A stretch of DNA of 64,000 nt from Spinacia oleracea (Eukaryota > Streptophyta > Magnoliopsida > Caryophyllales > Amaranthaceae): assembly GCF_020520425.1 (NCBI RefSeq), contig NC_079489.1, forward strand, positions 94,902,810-94,966,809, given 5' to 3'. Shown piece after piece: positions 36,501 through 48,255 of the stretch. The notes beneath the pieces were generated by a model. The model saw only the letters and a list, made by a program, of their open reading frames with translations. It searched no databases and was not told the origin of the DNA. Position 1 is the stretch's first letter; every line of letters starts with the position of its first letter. Made by a program: the position numbers and the translations under genes.

Positions 36501-39500
36501 CTCCCACTTGTCATTTTGGAAACGAATCTCCAAAAGGACATTATTTCGAGCAAACAAACATTATGTTCTCAAAAATTCGTGGTACAAACAATACCCTTGT
36601 GTCTCATTTGAATAAATCACAATGAAACATATATCTATACTTGGGCCTTAGTTTGTCGAATGACAAACACTAAGCTCCCACTGAGTTTTGCAACTCTCTA
36701 GATATATTTTATGAAAAGTTATTCTGAAATTACTTTTCAATAGCTTTGACGAATTTGGTTTAGTTTGGTTGTAGTTGAGCATTTTGTTTTAGAAATTATA
36801 GGAAAAGTCTTTATGATTCATCATTAATCGAATCAAGTACTAATTGACTTCGATTATTCCAACTAAGATATGCCATATCTTATGGACCTAGATTGTGAAA
36901 TTACACCACACAATCATTGATGATCATATTTGGTCTCAAGTAATCATCAACATGATCTAACCTAGATCTTTATGATTTCTTACCAAGTGGATTTTATAAT
37001 TCGAATCTTTGAACTAGCCAAACAGATTCAACTTATATCACATTTGAGTAAATAAAACTATATTCACTCAAATCCATGTGAAATAATAAAGTCATAAAAC
37101 CTTTCTTTAGCTTTGACCTCTATCGTCTAGGCGTTCTAACAATAGTTCATATTCTTTGTTACTTTAAACAAGTAAGACTACCTTGTCTTAAGTTGATCTA
37201 GAAATCAACCAACTTTCAAAAGTCCATTAAAATAGAGCTTTTGAATGTTAACTTGTTGATATGGTCTAAGCAACAATGCCAAAGATTAGTGGAACTCAAA
37301 TCAAGAAGTTGATTTGAACCTAGTAAAGTTCTTTAAAGAGTTGTTTGTTTTAATCAAGCATATTGACTCAATCTGTAATTGACCATTTCATTCAAATAAA
37401 CAAACAAACATTGTTTTTGTTTTTCTTGAATGTGAGTCTTTCTGTGTTTGAAAACAGAAATTTAGGTATGTTGATTATGGAACAAAATAGCCATTAAGTT
37501 CCAGCCTTTGAAAGGACTTAAAACAAACTAGATGACCCTACAACTAATGTAGCATTGCCATGCTTCATTTCCCACTTGTAGGTCATTAGTGTATCCTAGC
37601 TTCCATTGTTTGAGTTATTACCGAAGTAAGAACCTCAAGCGGTATATGATACCAAGGAAGTGTGATTCCTAGGTCACTTCTCTTTAAACATAAACTTATA
37701 GGTAGAAACGGAATTATAAATTCCTTTCATTTGTTCCTTTGTTTTCCTATTTCTTGTACCCTTTCTTATAGTCTTAAGAATTGAATTCTTTAGTGTTGAC
37801 TTTTATACTTTGTTAGACATGTCCAATGTCACCAACAAGGTTCTGTACCATTTTAATTTATGTTGAATATTTTGTTTCAACTAGATGATCTTACCAGAAG
37901 CTTCTAAAGTTCTCTAAGTATCGATCTATTCGAATGTCTAGGGACTAGACTCATTCGAGAATTAAATGGAAAAAAGATTTTAGGTTGTTAACCATTGGTA
38001 AAGCTGAGCGTTTAAACTCAATGCTTTATGATCTCAAAACTACATTGTATTTTGAATTCACAAGCACCAATCGGTTCGCTATTCGACTTTGATACTCGAA
38101 AACAACCATAAAAGTCGCTAAAAGAAACGTACATTTTAAATTGCTTATTTTCTCTCATTTCCGTGAATCGTTCTTGGATTCACTACCAATCGAGGAAATT
38201 TACTGTTACCTTTCTAAAAGGATTTATTGCAGTGCAAGATATTTAATTATAAACAATAATTAAAACATACATTGAAGCATGCAAAGTCTAAACATTTATC
38301 ATGAGTAATAACTTGAAAATTAAAGCAATCATGCAATTTCAACAAGTCATTAGCATTTTATTCGAATTATGTGTTCCGGCAGGTGTGAATAAAATGATTC
38401 CAAGACCCTAAAACCATTGAAGAATTAAGCACAGTTTGTCGACTCAATTATAAAACATTTTAGGTAAGCAAAAGCCTTTTGCTAATAGTCTAGAAACTAT
38501 TCTTGGTTGATAGGTACGTCTAAGAACTTATTAGGTAAACCTATCGATTTTGCCACGACATAAAAGGACTCCTTACTTATATCGTTGAGTTTCACCAAAA
38601 CTAACATGTACTCACAATTATTTGTGTACCTTGCCCCTTTAGGACCAATAAGTAACACCTCGCTGAGCGAAAACTATTACTAGATTGATGTAAAGGATAT
38701 CCAAGCAAGTGTATATTTTGGCATGACACCTTATAACTCAATTTTTAAGTTTGGAACTTAAGGCTCTTACTATGTTGGTTAGATTTTAAGTGAACTAAAA
38801 TCCTTAATCATGCAACATAATCAAGCTTTTGATCTCATGCATTTTAAGACATATTTAAAAGCAATAAATAACTTAAAACATGCATAAGATAAATGTGATC
38901 TAGTATGGCCCGACTTCATGTTGAAGCTTTGACTTCAAATTCCGTCTTGAAAATCTCCGTGGGAGGCACCATTTTCTTCAAATTGGATAAGCTATAACTA
39001 ATTACAACTATTTGATGGTACGCAGACCATATTTGAATTGAAAAACAACTTTGGTACTTTAGACCAATTACAATCAAATTAATGGTACGCAGACCATATT
39101 TTCTATCCTATTTGGGCCATACTAGTCACTTCATAACCTGCAAAACAGTACATATACAATATATACCATTCACCCATTCATTATCATGAATGGCCCACAT
39201 AGCTGGTTAGTAAAACACATTATGCATCACGTAAACATTTGCAGCAATTAATCAAGGGCACCAATAATCTACCAATTATTCAGTCCTTATTAATTCTAAT
39301 CAAGTTGTTTTAACCTTAAGGATTTGTAGACCTAATCAAGAGTTTATGACTAAAAAGCGCTCCCACTTAAAACAATAAATTCATATGCTTTACTAATTTT
39401 AAACATAAAAATGTATTTCAAGTCTAACCGGAAACATACAAATTTATTAAAATTTAAAGCTCATATAAATTTATAATTGAATCCAAAAAGTTTAATTTAA

Positions 39501-41060
39501 TTTCAGTCGTATTTAAATTAATTCATGATTTTAATTTTAGTAAAATAATTAGAATAAATAAAATTTATTATAATTACAATATTCAAAATTAAAATCCAAG
39601 AAAATAATTTAAATTATTAATTTTAAAATTAATTAAAATTACGTAAACTGAGAAATTTCAAATTAAACATTCAAAACGATCTAATCGTAACGCAAACACC
39701 CTACGCATCGCACGCCCATGGGCCGCACGCACACAGCCATCGATGGCCATGTGCGCGCAGCCCATGCGCTCGTCGCATAGCTGCTGCATCTACCATCGCA
39801 AGCCATCGCACGCTGTGGTGCTCGCTGCGCGCGCGCCAGCGCTCGACGCACGCGAGCCATCGCTCGCTGTGCGCGCTCGCCAGCGCTCGCTGCGCGCGAG
39901 CCATCGCTCGCTGTGCGCGCGAGCCATTGCTCGCTGTGCGCGCGAGCCATCGCTCGCTGTGCGCGCGAGCCATCACTCGCTGTGCGCGCGAGCAATTGCG
40001 CGCGATCAATCGCTGGGCGCAGCGCTCGTGGAACGCGAGCTTGCGCTCGCTGCGCGCGAGGCTGCGCGCGCTTGCGCGAGGCAGTGCGCGTCGTGGCGCA
40101 GCTCGCTTGCTGCCCACACGCGACTGCCATGGCTTGCCTTTCGCCCATGCCCTTTCGTCCATAGCTCGTGGCCCACGACACAAGGCAGGGCTGCTGCCTT
40201 GTGCTCGTGCACCATGCCTTGCTCATTGCATTCGTGCCGCACGGGCGACGAGCTCCCTTGCTCGTCGTCGCATGCCCGCACTATACAACACCCCTTAAGG
40301 GTAACACGAAGCGTCCATTGCTTTGTGCGTGCAAGTTATATGAACGAATCGCATAAAAATTTAAAATTTATATTTAAAATTAATGACAAATTAATAAAAA
40401 ATATTAATTTCATAATTTTAGGGCGAAAAATCTAAAATTTATTATTCAATTGATTTCCGATTGTCATGGATTCAAGTCTAGGTCATAAAAATTTAAAATT
40501 TATCATAAATTTACAATTTTTATGGTGATTTTTAATCATAGGTTTCTAATTAGATTATAATTAATTATGAAAATCAAATTAATTCTAAATTATTCTAATT
40601 TTCAACAAATTAATCATAATTACAAATTAGATTGCATAATTAACAAGGCTAGGCATTCAAACTTGTTAAACATATACAGTAGGTAAATCAAAAATTCAAG
40701 ATTTATCAACAAGAATCGCAAATATTTAATTTAACATCTTAAATTTACGAAATTTTGCATTCGAAAAACTAAAACCTTCGAAAAGTCATATTTATGCTTC
40801 GAATTTGAGAATTCTGGGTTCGGCAGAAAAATACTCTTTTTGTCAAAATTTTAGAATGCCTTTTACATGCGGAATTGACATAAAAATCACTCGATTTGGA
40901 TGAGTAACGAAGAAACTGCCGAAAAACTGCGTACGTATAATTAAATAAACGCAATTTGCAATTAATTAACAATTACGAAAATTAATCACCCCTTTTAATT
41001 CTTGCAAATTTGTAATATTTAACCATGTTCATGCAATTTAGATTATGAAAATAATAAGGG
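33520..41060 (-). other. Decayed, non-coding interior of element C
   Basis: No frame encodes a recognisable protein. Piecemeal similarity to Copia pol remains, for example ATGGCCTCTAACCATTTTAG followed by TCTGGGTTTCGTCATAGC (36076-36118), which corresponds to the MTSPSSNKW segment of element B. The region 38140-38260 has the same phrases as element A at 21460-21600. The leader (about 39400-41060) is AT-rich with one GC-rich block. Confidence 0.65.
39700..40290. repeat. GC-rich minisatellite-like block in the leader of element C
   Basis: Imperfect repeats of about 24 bp (GCGCGCGAGCCATCGCTCGC-type) fill 39840-40010, within a GC-rich island of about 600 bp. Frames of up to 230 residues on both strands result from the composition. 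A shorter version of the island is in element D at 51950-52340. Confidence 0.75.
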
Positions 41061-41074
41061 GCTCGTGATACCAC

Positions 41075-42415
41075 TGTTAGGTTATGATACATATGACAAT
41101 ACATAAATCATGCGGAAACAACCATTAAGCCAGGAATACATATTATTTACACATAATCATATAGCATAATTTAGATGCATACTCTTTGTTGCGTGCCTTC
41201 CCTAGCTGCGCCCGAACCGAACAAGAACAAGTCTTTAGGACTCCAAGTGTCGTCCCTCCGTAGATAGTCCACAGCACGTCCGGATCCGCCTTAAGATTGA
41301 CCAACTAGAATCGCCATTAAGGTACTAGAATTTTCGGCACTCTTAGGTAAGAAATATGGCTGAATTTTTCTCTCAAAACTCACTTTGAATACTTGAATTT
41401 ATCTCTGAAAATATGTGACCCTAGGCACGTATTTATAGAGTTATGGAAAGGGAATTGGAATCCTAGTAGGATACAAATTAATTAAACTTAGAATCCTATA
41501 AGAACTCTAATTAATTAATTTATCCTTTTAGGAATAGGAATTTAATCATATACTAATTCTAATAGTTTTAGGAATCGTGCATGAACACAAACTCACACAC
41601 ACACACGGCAGCCACGAGGGCCGCCCATGCGTGCGTGCGAGCAGCAGCCCACGCAGCGAGGCCCATGGCCTTAGGCGCGCGCTGGGCCTGCCTTGCGGTG
41701 GGCCTGGGCGCTGCCTTGGCTGGGCGCGCGTTTGGCTTGCTGGGCGATGGCCCGACTTCGTGCTGGGCCTTCGTCCGGCAGGCCTCGTCCGATGCTAATT
41801 CGTACGATACGCTTCCGATTAAATTCCCGGTTCCGGAATTCATTTCCGATACGAACAATATTTAATATTTCCGATTCCGGAATCAATTTCCGTTTCGAAC
41901 AAATATTTAATATTTCCGTTTCCGGAATTATTTTCCGATTCCGATAATATTTCCGATTCTGAAAATATTTCCGTTTCCGGCAATATTTCCGATTCTGGGA
42001 ATATTTCCATTTCCGATAATATTTTCCGATACGTACCATGTTTCCGTTTCCGGCAACATCTACGACTTGGATAATATTTATATTTCCGATACGATCCATA
42101 TTTCCGTTTCCGGCAATATCATCGTTTCCGGAGTATTCATTTCTTGCCTGTGACGATCTCAGCTCCCACTGAAACCAAATCCGTCGATTCCGAATATCCA
42201 TAGATGGAGTATCTAATGCCATTAAATACTTGATCCGTTTACGTACTATTTGTGTGACCCTACGGGTTCAGTCAAGAGTAAGCTGTGGATTAATATCATT
42301 AATTCCACTTGAACTGAAGCGGCCTCTAGCTAGGCATTCAGCTCACTTGATCTGAACCGCATTTATTAGACTTCACATAGAATGCATACTTGGACCAAGG
42401 GCATTATTTCCTTTA
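41075..42415 (-). repeat. 5' LTR of Copia element C
   Basis: 1341 bp. It is the near-identical partner of 32148-33519 and lacks 29 bp present there (the ATCTCACTGAATTATTAACT region). Confidence 0.9.
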
Positions 42416-43465
42416 TAAAGACCTTGGAGGTTCATCAACCTGAACTCCTTCTAAAGAGTTCGTTGTTCTTTGTTCGTCTAGAATCTCTCCGAGGTCTATT
42501 ATTCTCCCACTTGTCAATTTGGAAATATGATTTCTTTCCAAAAAGACACCGTCACGAGCAACGAAAACCTTGTTGTTTGACTTGTTGTAGAAATAATACC
42601 CCATAGTTTCTTTTGGATACCCAACGAAGAAACATTTGTCAGATTTAGATTGTAGCTTGTCCGAAATTAATCGCTTGACATATGCTTCGCAACCCCAAAT
42701 CTTCATAAAAGACAACTTTGGAAGTTTCCCAGTCCATAATTCGTATGGAGTCTTTTCAACAGCTTTTGACGGAGCACGATTCAGTGTGAGTGCTGCAGTT
42801 TGCAACGCATGTCCCCAGAACTGTAAAGGAAGTTCGGTCTGACCCATCAATGACCTGACCATATCGAGTAAGGTCCTGTTTCTCCGTTCTGACACTCCAT
42901 TCCATTGAGGTGTCCCCAGAGCAGTCAATTCGGAAAGAATACCGCATTCTTTTAGATGGTCATCAAACTCGTGGCTATGATATTCACCTCCTCGATCCGA
43001 TCTTAGAGCTTTGATTTTCTATCCATATTGATTCTCTACTTCATTTTGAAATTCTCAGAATTTCTCAAACAATTCAGACTTGTGCTTCATTAAATAAATA
43101 TAGCCACATCTACTGAAGTCGTCCGTAAACGTTATGAAATAGCTGAACTCACCTCTAGCTTTCGTACTCATAGGCCCACATACGTCCGTATGTATTAGCC
43201 CTAGTAGTTCGCTTGCTCTTTCTCCCACCTTTGAGAAAGGTTGCTTTGTCATTTTGCCAAGTAAACAAGATTCGCATTGATCAATCTTGTCTAAGTCGAA
43301 TGATTCTAGAATTCCTTTCCTTTAAAGTAATTCCATGAGCTTTGTGTTTATATGGCCTAATCGACAATGCCACAGAAATGTGAGATCCGAATCACCAGTT
43401 TTAGCCTTTTTGGTATTTATGTTATAAATGTGTTTGCTCGTATCTAGCACATAAAGACCGTTTTC
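42416..43465 (-). pseudogene. Copia integrase of element B, broken
   Basis: On the minus strand the part from 43252 carries the start of the integrase core (LLGLIHTDVCGPM, FSYFITFTDDFSRCGYIY). A stop-containing gap follows, then the part from 42928 with TPQWNGVSERRNRTLLDMVR and WGCEAYVKRLI. The DDE-type catalytic region therefore spans both pieces but is interrupted by stops near 42950-43060. The upstream GAG-pre-integrase zinc region (43260-43460) also has breaks (the CESCLLGKMTKQPF-like end is recognisable). Integrase would insert the cDNA into host DNA. The frame is cut at 42415 by element C and resumes at 32147. Confidence 0.8.
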
Positions 43466-44740
43466 TTATTGTGCTGAACCATAAAACATTCCATTTAAAG
43501 AAAAAGAACAACTCTTGTCTTTAAATTGAAAACTAAAACCTTTAGAATCCAAACTTGAAACGGAGATGATGTTTCTGGTGATACTAGGAACATAGTAACA
43601 GTTTTCTAGTTCCAGAAAAAAACCACTACGCAAAGAAATAAAATAAGATCCTACGGCTAATCCAGCAATCCGTGCTCCATTTCCCACGCGTAGATCCATC
43701 TCGCCTTTATCAAGCTTTCTACTTCTCCTTAGTCCTTGCGAATTGGAACATAAGTGTGAGCCACGTACCCAAGAAGTAGAATTAGCAAGATTACAATGTA
43801 TAACATACATACCTGAAGGAGAAGCAACGTTTTCGTTCTTCTTCTCTTCCTTTAGTTTGGGGCAATCTCGCTTGTAATGACCAATTTCATTAAAATTGAA
43901 GCATTGCAATGTGGAAGGAGAAACATTCTTCTTTATCTTGCTCTTGGAAGGCACCAGCTGCCCTCCGGTAGTGGACGAAGATGCAGAATTGCTTTTCTTC
44001 CCCTTGCCTACTTTCTTGAATTTAGTGCACCTCACATTCAAAGGGTCTTGATTGAACTTAAGGATTTTGTCGAATTTCACGAGTAATTCCACAAGTTCAC
44101 AGAATGTGCTCTCTTTCTGATTAAAGAGATAGTGCATCTTGAAACCCTCATAATCCTTATGAAGAGAATTCATCACTAGTGCAATAGCTATCGACTCTTT
44201 GACGAAACCACCAAGTCTCTCGATTGTGAAAAATAATCCAGACATCATATTCACATGAGACCGAATTGCTGTGTTTTTGTCCATCTTGACAGAGTAAATG
44301 CGCTTTTGTGCCTCTAGAAGTTCGATTTCTAGGCACGACTTGTGTGGGGTAATGAGCTTGAGATTGCTCATTGAATTAGCCAATTCATCAACCCTTTTGC
44401 CACCAGCTTGGCACATGGGTTGGAAACCCGCACAACATCTATCCTCGAGGCTCCTTAAGAGAGCATGAGGCTCAATAGTAATGAACCTCCCTCTCCAATT
44501 CTCAGGTATAGACTTAAGGATGAACTCCGTGACAAGGTACTTGTGAAGTGCCCAACTTCCGTACTTTTCAGGAGTCATGCCTCGGGCATCATAGCTAGGA
44601 AAATGTTGTTCAATGACATAGTGTATGCCATTAACTTTCAAAACTTCGACAAGTTTCCATTTCCATTCAAGAAAATTAGTCAAGTCTAACTCGACATCCA
44701 AAATTTCAGCTGATATGATTGTTGTTATGTTTGCGACCAT
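43466..44740 (-). pseudogene. Copia gag and protease region of element B, degenerate
   Basis: An open frame runs to 44782; the gag start is probably the Met at 44740 (MVANITTIISAEI). The N-terminal half is a UBN2/gag-polypeptide type capsid (LTNFLEWKWKLVEVL, LVTEFILKSIPENWRG, VMNSLHKDYEGFK). The zinc knuckle reads CFNFNEIGHYKRDC, so the second Cys of the CX2CX4HX4C pattern is Phe. The aspartic protease site is damaged: STSWVRGSHL lacks the segment holding the catalytic DTG that element D still has. Capsid and protease function are therefore both compromised although no stop occurs. Confidence 0.85.
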
Positions 44741-45308
44741 TTTGATTACTACAATCGAAAAGAATTTGCAATAAATAACCATTCGTAAACTTCAATAACT
44801 TTGAAATAAAAGCAAACATGCAATCATTAAAGCTATTAAAACATTTCATTCATGCAAAAAGAAAAAATATGGTCCAAAATAAATGAAACGATTCCAAGAC
44901 CCCAAAAGTCCTAAATCCTTAAGCAGCTTTAGCATGTCTTAAGTAGTTTAAGATTTTAGGTAATCAAAACCTATTGCTAGTAATCTCCAAATAAATTAAT
45001 GCCATAATTTATACCATTGCCACAACATAATGACATTGTTGTATGAGTTGAAACCACAATCAACGTGCTCCTTTAGGACGCCTTACCACCTAAGTAAACT
45101 AAAATAGCACCTCGCTTTAGCGTAAACCTACTACCTTAGATCCTTAGATTTTTATAAGTGCTTGATTTGGAAGGCAATTTTAAAACTCAATATTACTTTG
45201 GACCTAGTTGTTTCTATGTTGGTTCGATTATTTAGTGAACTTTAATCTAATCGAGTCATAGGAAACAACCTATTCATGCAAAGCAAACATACATTCATAC
45301 ATTCACGC

Positions 45309-45380
<72 letters not shown>

Positions 45381-47229
45381 AAATTGCATAAATAAATGGT
45401 GATCTAGTATGGCCCAAAACATCTTGTCTTGAAGCATCCAATCTTCATCACCTCCTTGTTAGCGTGGCATCGTCTTGAATCTTCGTTCAAACGCTAACTT
45501 AAAGTTCTAAACTTAGAAATACTTGAAAATAATAAAATTACATCAAAATTTCCATGGTACGCAGATTATACTTAAAATTTTACATTCAAAGATAGAACGG
45601 TACGCAGACCGTATTTAACTATCCTAAATGGCCATACTAGTCACTTTGGAGTACCTGCATTACATAAAATATACATTCTATGCATTCACCCATTCGTGTG
45701 CTAAAACGAATGGCCCATATAAATATGCAAGTATTTACGTGAATTAAATAAAATTCACGTTCACATAAACGCGTCCTAAAAGATTAATCAATTTCCAAAT
45801 TATTAATCCTTAGAATTTGTTCTAATTAAAATTGAATTTAATTAAAATAATGCGACCTACGAAAATAATTAAAAATAATTATTTCATTTTAATTTCATTT
45901 AGTGGCTCCCACTCAAACCAATAATTATTCCGGATATTTAATTATGAAATATTAAATTAAAACTCGCGGCCCGGCCCAAGCAAATAAAATATTAAATTAA
46001 ATATCCCGTTAGCCCAAATTAATGCAAATATGCGAAGCCAACAAAATAAACAATTTTCAATGAAAAAAGTCCAAGTGCATAGTTGGGCTAGGCTTGCGCC
46101 CAGCCCATAGCCCTTGCGTGTGGCCTACGAGGCGCACGAGCAAGCTCGCACACCCCGCAGCCTGGCGCGCGCGCGTGCCCAAAGCTCGTCGCTGCCCTGC
46201 GCTGCGTCGTTGTGCCATCGCTGCGCTGGACGTCGCATGGCCTTGTGCCTTGCTTCGTCGCAGCACCCGCAAGCATCGCTTGCCCTTTCCTCGCCCAGCG
46301 TGCACGAGGCACGCAACACGCTTGCTGCTGCCCGTGTCGCTGCGGCTTGGCTCTCGTACAAGAGCCCGCATGGCCTTGCGAGCCATACGTCCACCACACA
46401 TCATGTTCGTGCCTATGGTTCGTGCCTACTGACCAACTTAATTAAAATATAATTTAATTTCACGAACTTGCATTAATATTATTTTTCAAAAAGTTACGAT
46501 TTTTATTTTTGAAAAACAACGATTTTAACGATTTAATAAACTTTAACGACAATCCAATTTCGTAAAATATTAAATCAAAGGCTAACATTATTAAAAATTT
46601 TTTTAATAACGAACGAATCAACTTGAAAATTTTGAACTTTTAAATAATAAAATCCGAAACTTTAAATCGTTCATTAACATTTAAATTTCAGATTTTTAAT
46701 AATTAGGTTTAAGTGCGATTAAAATTAACGAAACCATTCAAAATTTTAATCCAATAATTTTTAAAATTTTCCACTGACCCATAAAATTATATCCCCTTTT
46801 CCAATTAACCGAATTATTAAACCAAATTTAATTAAAATTCAATTACGGTTCCAAATTTTACGAATTGGGGAAAGGGAAATTAGGGTTTATACTTGTGTCA
46901 GGAATATACCCAAAAAAATTGTGTCAAAATTTCAATCAATTCCGAGTAGTTTAGGTCGACCTTTTAATTGAATTACTGTCCAACGCCCAAAAAACGACAC
47001 TTCGAGGCCTGTTTTTGCAATTCCGTTCGCATGAGTTAATCTTAGAAAATCCTTTTCAATCAGATTAGGGTTTTAAAACTCGAAAAAACGAATATTTTTG
47101 ATTTCGGAACATATTATTACGCAATTCATCCAATAATTCGTAAAAATTCCGAAAATTCAACTAAAACTTCAAATTTTCGACAGATTTAAAAACAAATAAA
47201 TCACGCTGAAACATACTTTGAATACATAA
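44741..47229 (-). other. Untranslated leader of element B, with GC-rich island and AT microsatellite
   Basis: No gene is recognised. It matches the leader of element A and includes the empty site of the LINE insertion at about 45600-45625. The GC-rich block is at 46090-46430. Confidence 0.65.
45311..45377. repeat. (AT)n microsatellite
   Basis: About 33 uninterrupted AT dinucleotides in the leader of element B. Element A lacks the expansion at the corresponding place (about 20920-20950). Confidence 0.95.
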
Positions 47230-47243
47230 GGCTCATGATACCA
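47230..47243 (-). promoter_or_regulatory. Primer-binding site (initiator tRNA-Met type) of element B
   Basis: The minus strand reads TGGTATCATGAGCC one base after the LTR end. Confidence 0.75.
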
Positions 47244-47244
47244 C

Positions 47245-48250
47245 TGTAGGGGAATACAGTTAAACATAATAACATGTGCGGAAACAATCCCCAAAGCCAG
47301 GAAGCATGTATAAAGCACATATTAAGCAGACTTACGTTAGAAGCGTGTTTTCCACAAATTGTCAACGAACACGAACTTAGAACTCTACTTGTTGTTCCGC
47401 TACTTGGTTCACCGACACGATCAGATCCGTCTTGATTATCGTAGCTTAGACAATCGATCAAGAGATTTGCTTTTGGGATGAACACACTTTGGAGGCACAG
47501 AGAGAATTAGGGTTCTCTGTTTTCTCCTAGGGTTGTGTGACTGAATTCTGTTGTTGTGGAAAAGGGGTTAGAAGGTTATTAACAAAACCTTACTAACCGA
47601 CCAAGCCATAAGGCAAGGCCGGCCAGCAAGCCCGCGCAAGAACACACGAGCACGCACAGCGAGCTGGGCCGTGGGCCGCGCTACTGCTGCTGTGTCGTGG
47701 CCTTGACCAGCGCGCACACACACGGAGCTGCTCGGCCATGGGCCAGCACTGCTGCTGCTGTGTCGTGGCCTGCTTGCTTGCCCTACGCGCCCATGGGCCT
47801 TGAGTGCTTCGTGCACTTGGCTCGTGGGCCGCTCTTCGTATCCACGATTAAATATATTTCCGATATATTATTTATCGTTTCGTATACGACGAATCACCGT
47901 CGTACGATACGATTTTTTCGTTTCCCCTAGCTTACCAATATTCGCGATACGATATACGATTCCGATGAAAGGTCGTATCGTATAATACGTTTTCAAACTA
48001 ATTCCCGAAAAGCTATTAAATGAATTTCCGATTCATTTAATCCGGTGATATGTTACGTGTCATTGGTGTGACCTTGTAGGTTCAGTCAAGAGTAAGCTGT
48101 GAGTTTAATATTCATTAGAACTCACTGATCGGAAGCATTGCTCCAGCTAGCTGTTCCGATCACTTGATCTCACTGAATTAATTGTTCGCAATTAATATGA
48201 ACCTTGGTATTAGACTTAATACAGCTTGGGTAAAGGACATATTTCCTTCA
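47245..48250 (-). repeat. 5' LTR of Copia element B
   Basis: 1006 bp with TG...CA ends, bordered on the right by the TTTCC target copy. It includes the GC-rich segment (47600-47830) and the dyad cluster (47870-47995). Confidence 0.85.
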
Positions 48251-48255
48251 TTTCC

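Larger units (their letters stand above)
32148..42415 (-). mobile_element. Copia-type LTR retrotransposon C, young but non-coding, nested in element B
   Basis: LTRs at 41075-42415 (5') and 32148-33519 (3') are almost identical: by hand I count about five substitutions, a one-base indel and a 29-bp deletion. The target duplication TAAAG is perfect (32143-32147 and 42416-42420). The primer site (TGGTATCACGAGC) is at 41061-41073 and the polypurine tract (CAAGTGGGAGAC) at 33520-33531. The 5' LTR starts TAAAGG instead of TGAAGG because of a C-to-T change on the plus strand at 42414. The interior has no usable gag or pol. It must have been mobilised by enzymes from elsewhere. Confidence 0.9.
28608..48250 (-). 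mobile_element. Copia-type LTR retrotransposon B, gag-pol pseudogenes, interrupted by element C
   Basis: LTRs lie at 47245-48250 (5') and 28608-29591 (3'), with a perfect 5-bp target duplication TTTCC (28603-28607 and 48251-48255). The primer site is at 47230-47243 and the polypurine tract (AAGTGGGAGAT) at 29592-29602. Gag and pol are recognisable on the minus strand from 44782 down to 30435, split by element C at 32148-42415. The order gag, protease, integrase, reverse transcriptase, RNase H defines a Copia element. Frameshifts, stops and a damaged protease show it is dead. Confidence 0.9.

Noticed and set aside
39681..40435. Long reading frames of up to 230 residues on both strands
   Set aside because: They lie in a GC-rich, repetitive island of a Copia leader; both strands and several frames are open at once and the products are Ala/Arg/Ser-rich low complexity.
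45311..45377. The (AT)n run as a possible origin or scaffold-attachment site
   Set aside because: A simple microsatellite expansion in a retrotransposon leader explains it; the sister element lacks it.
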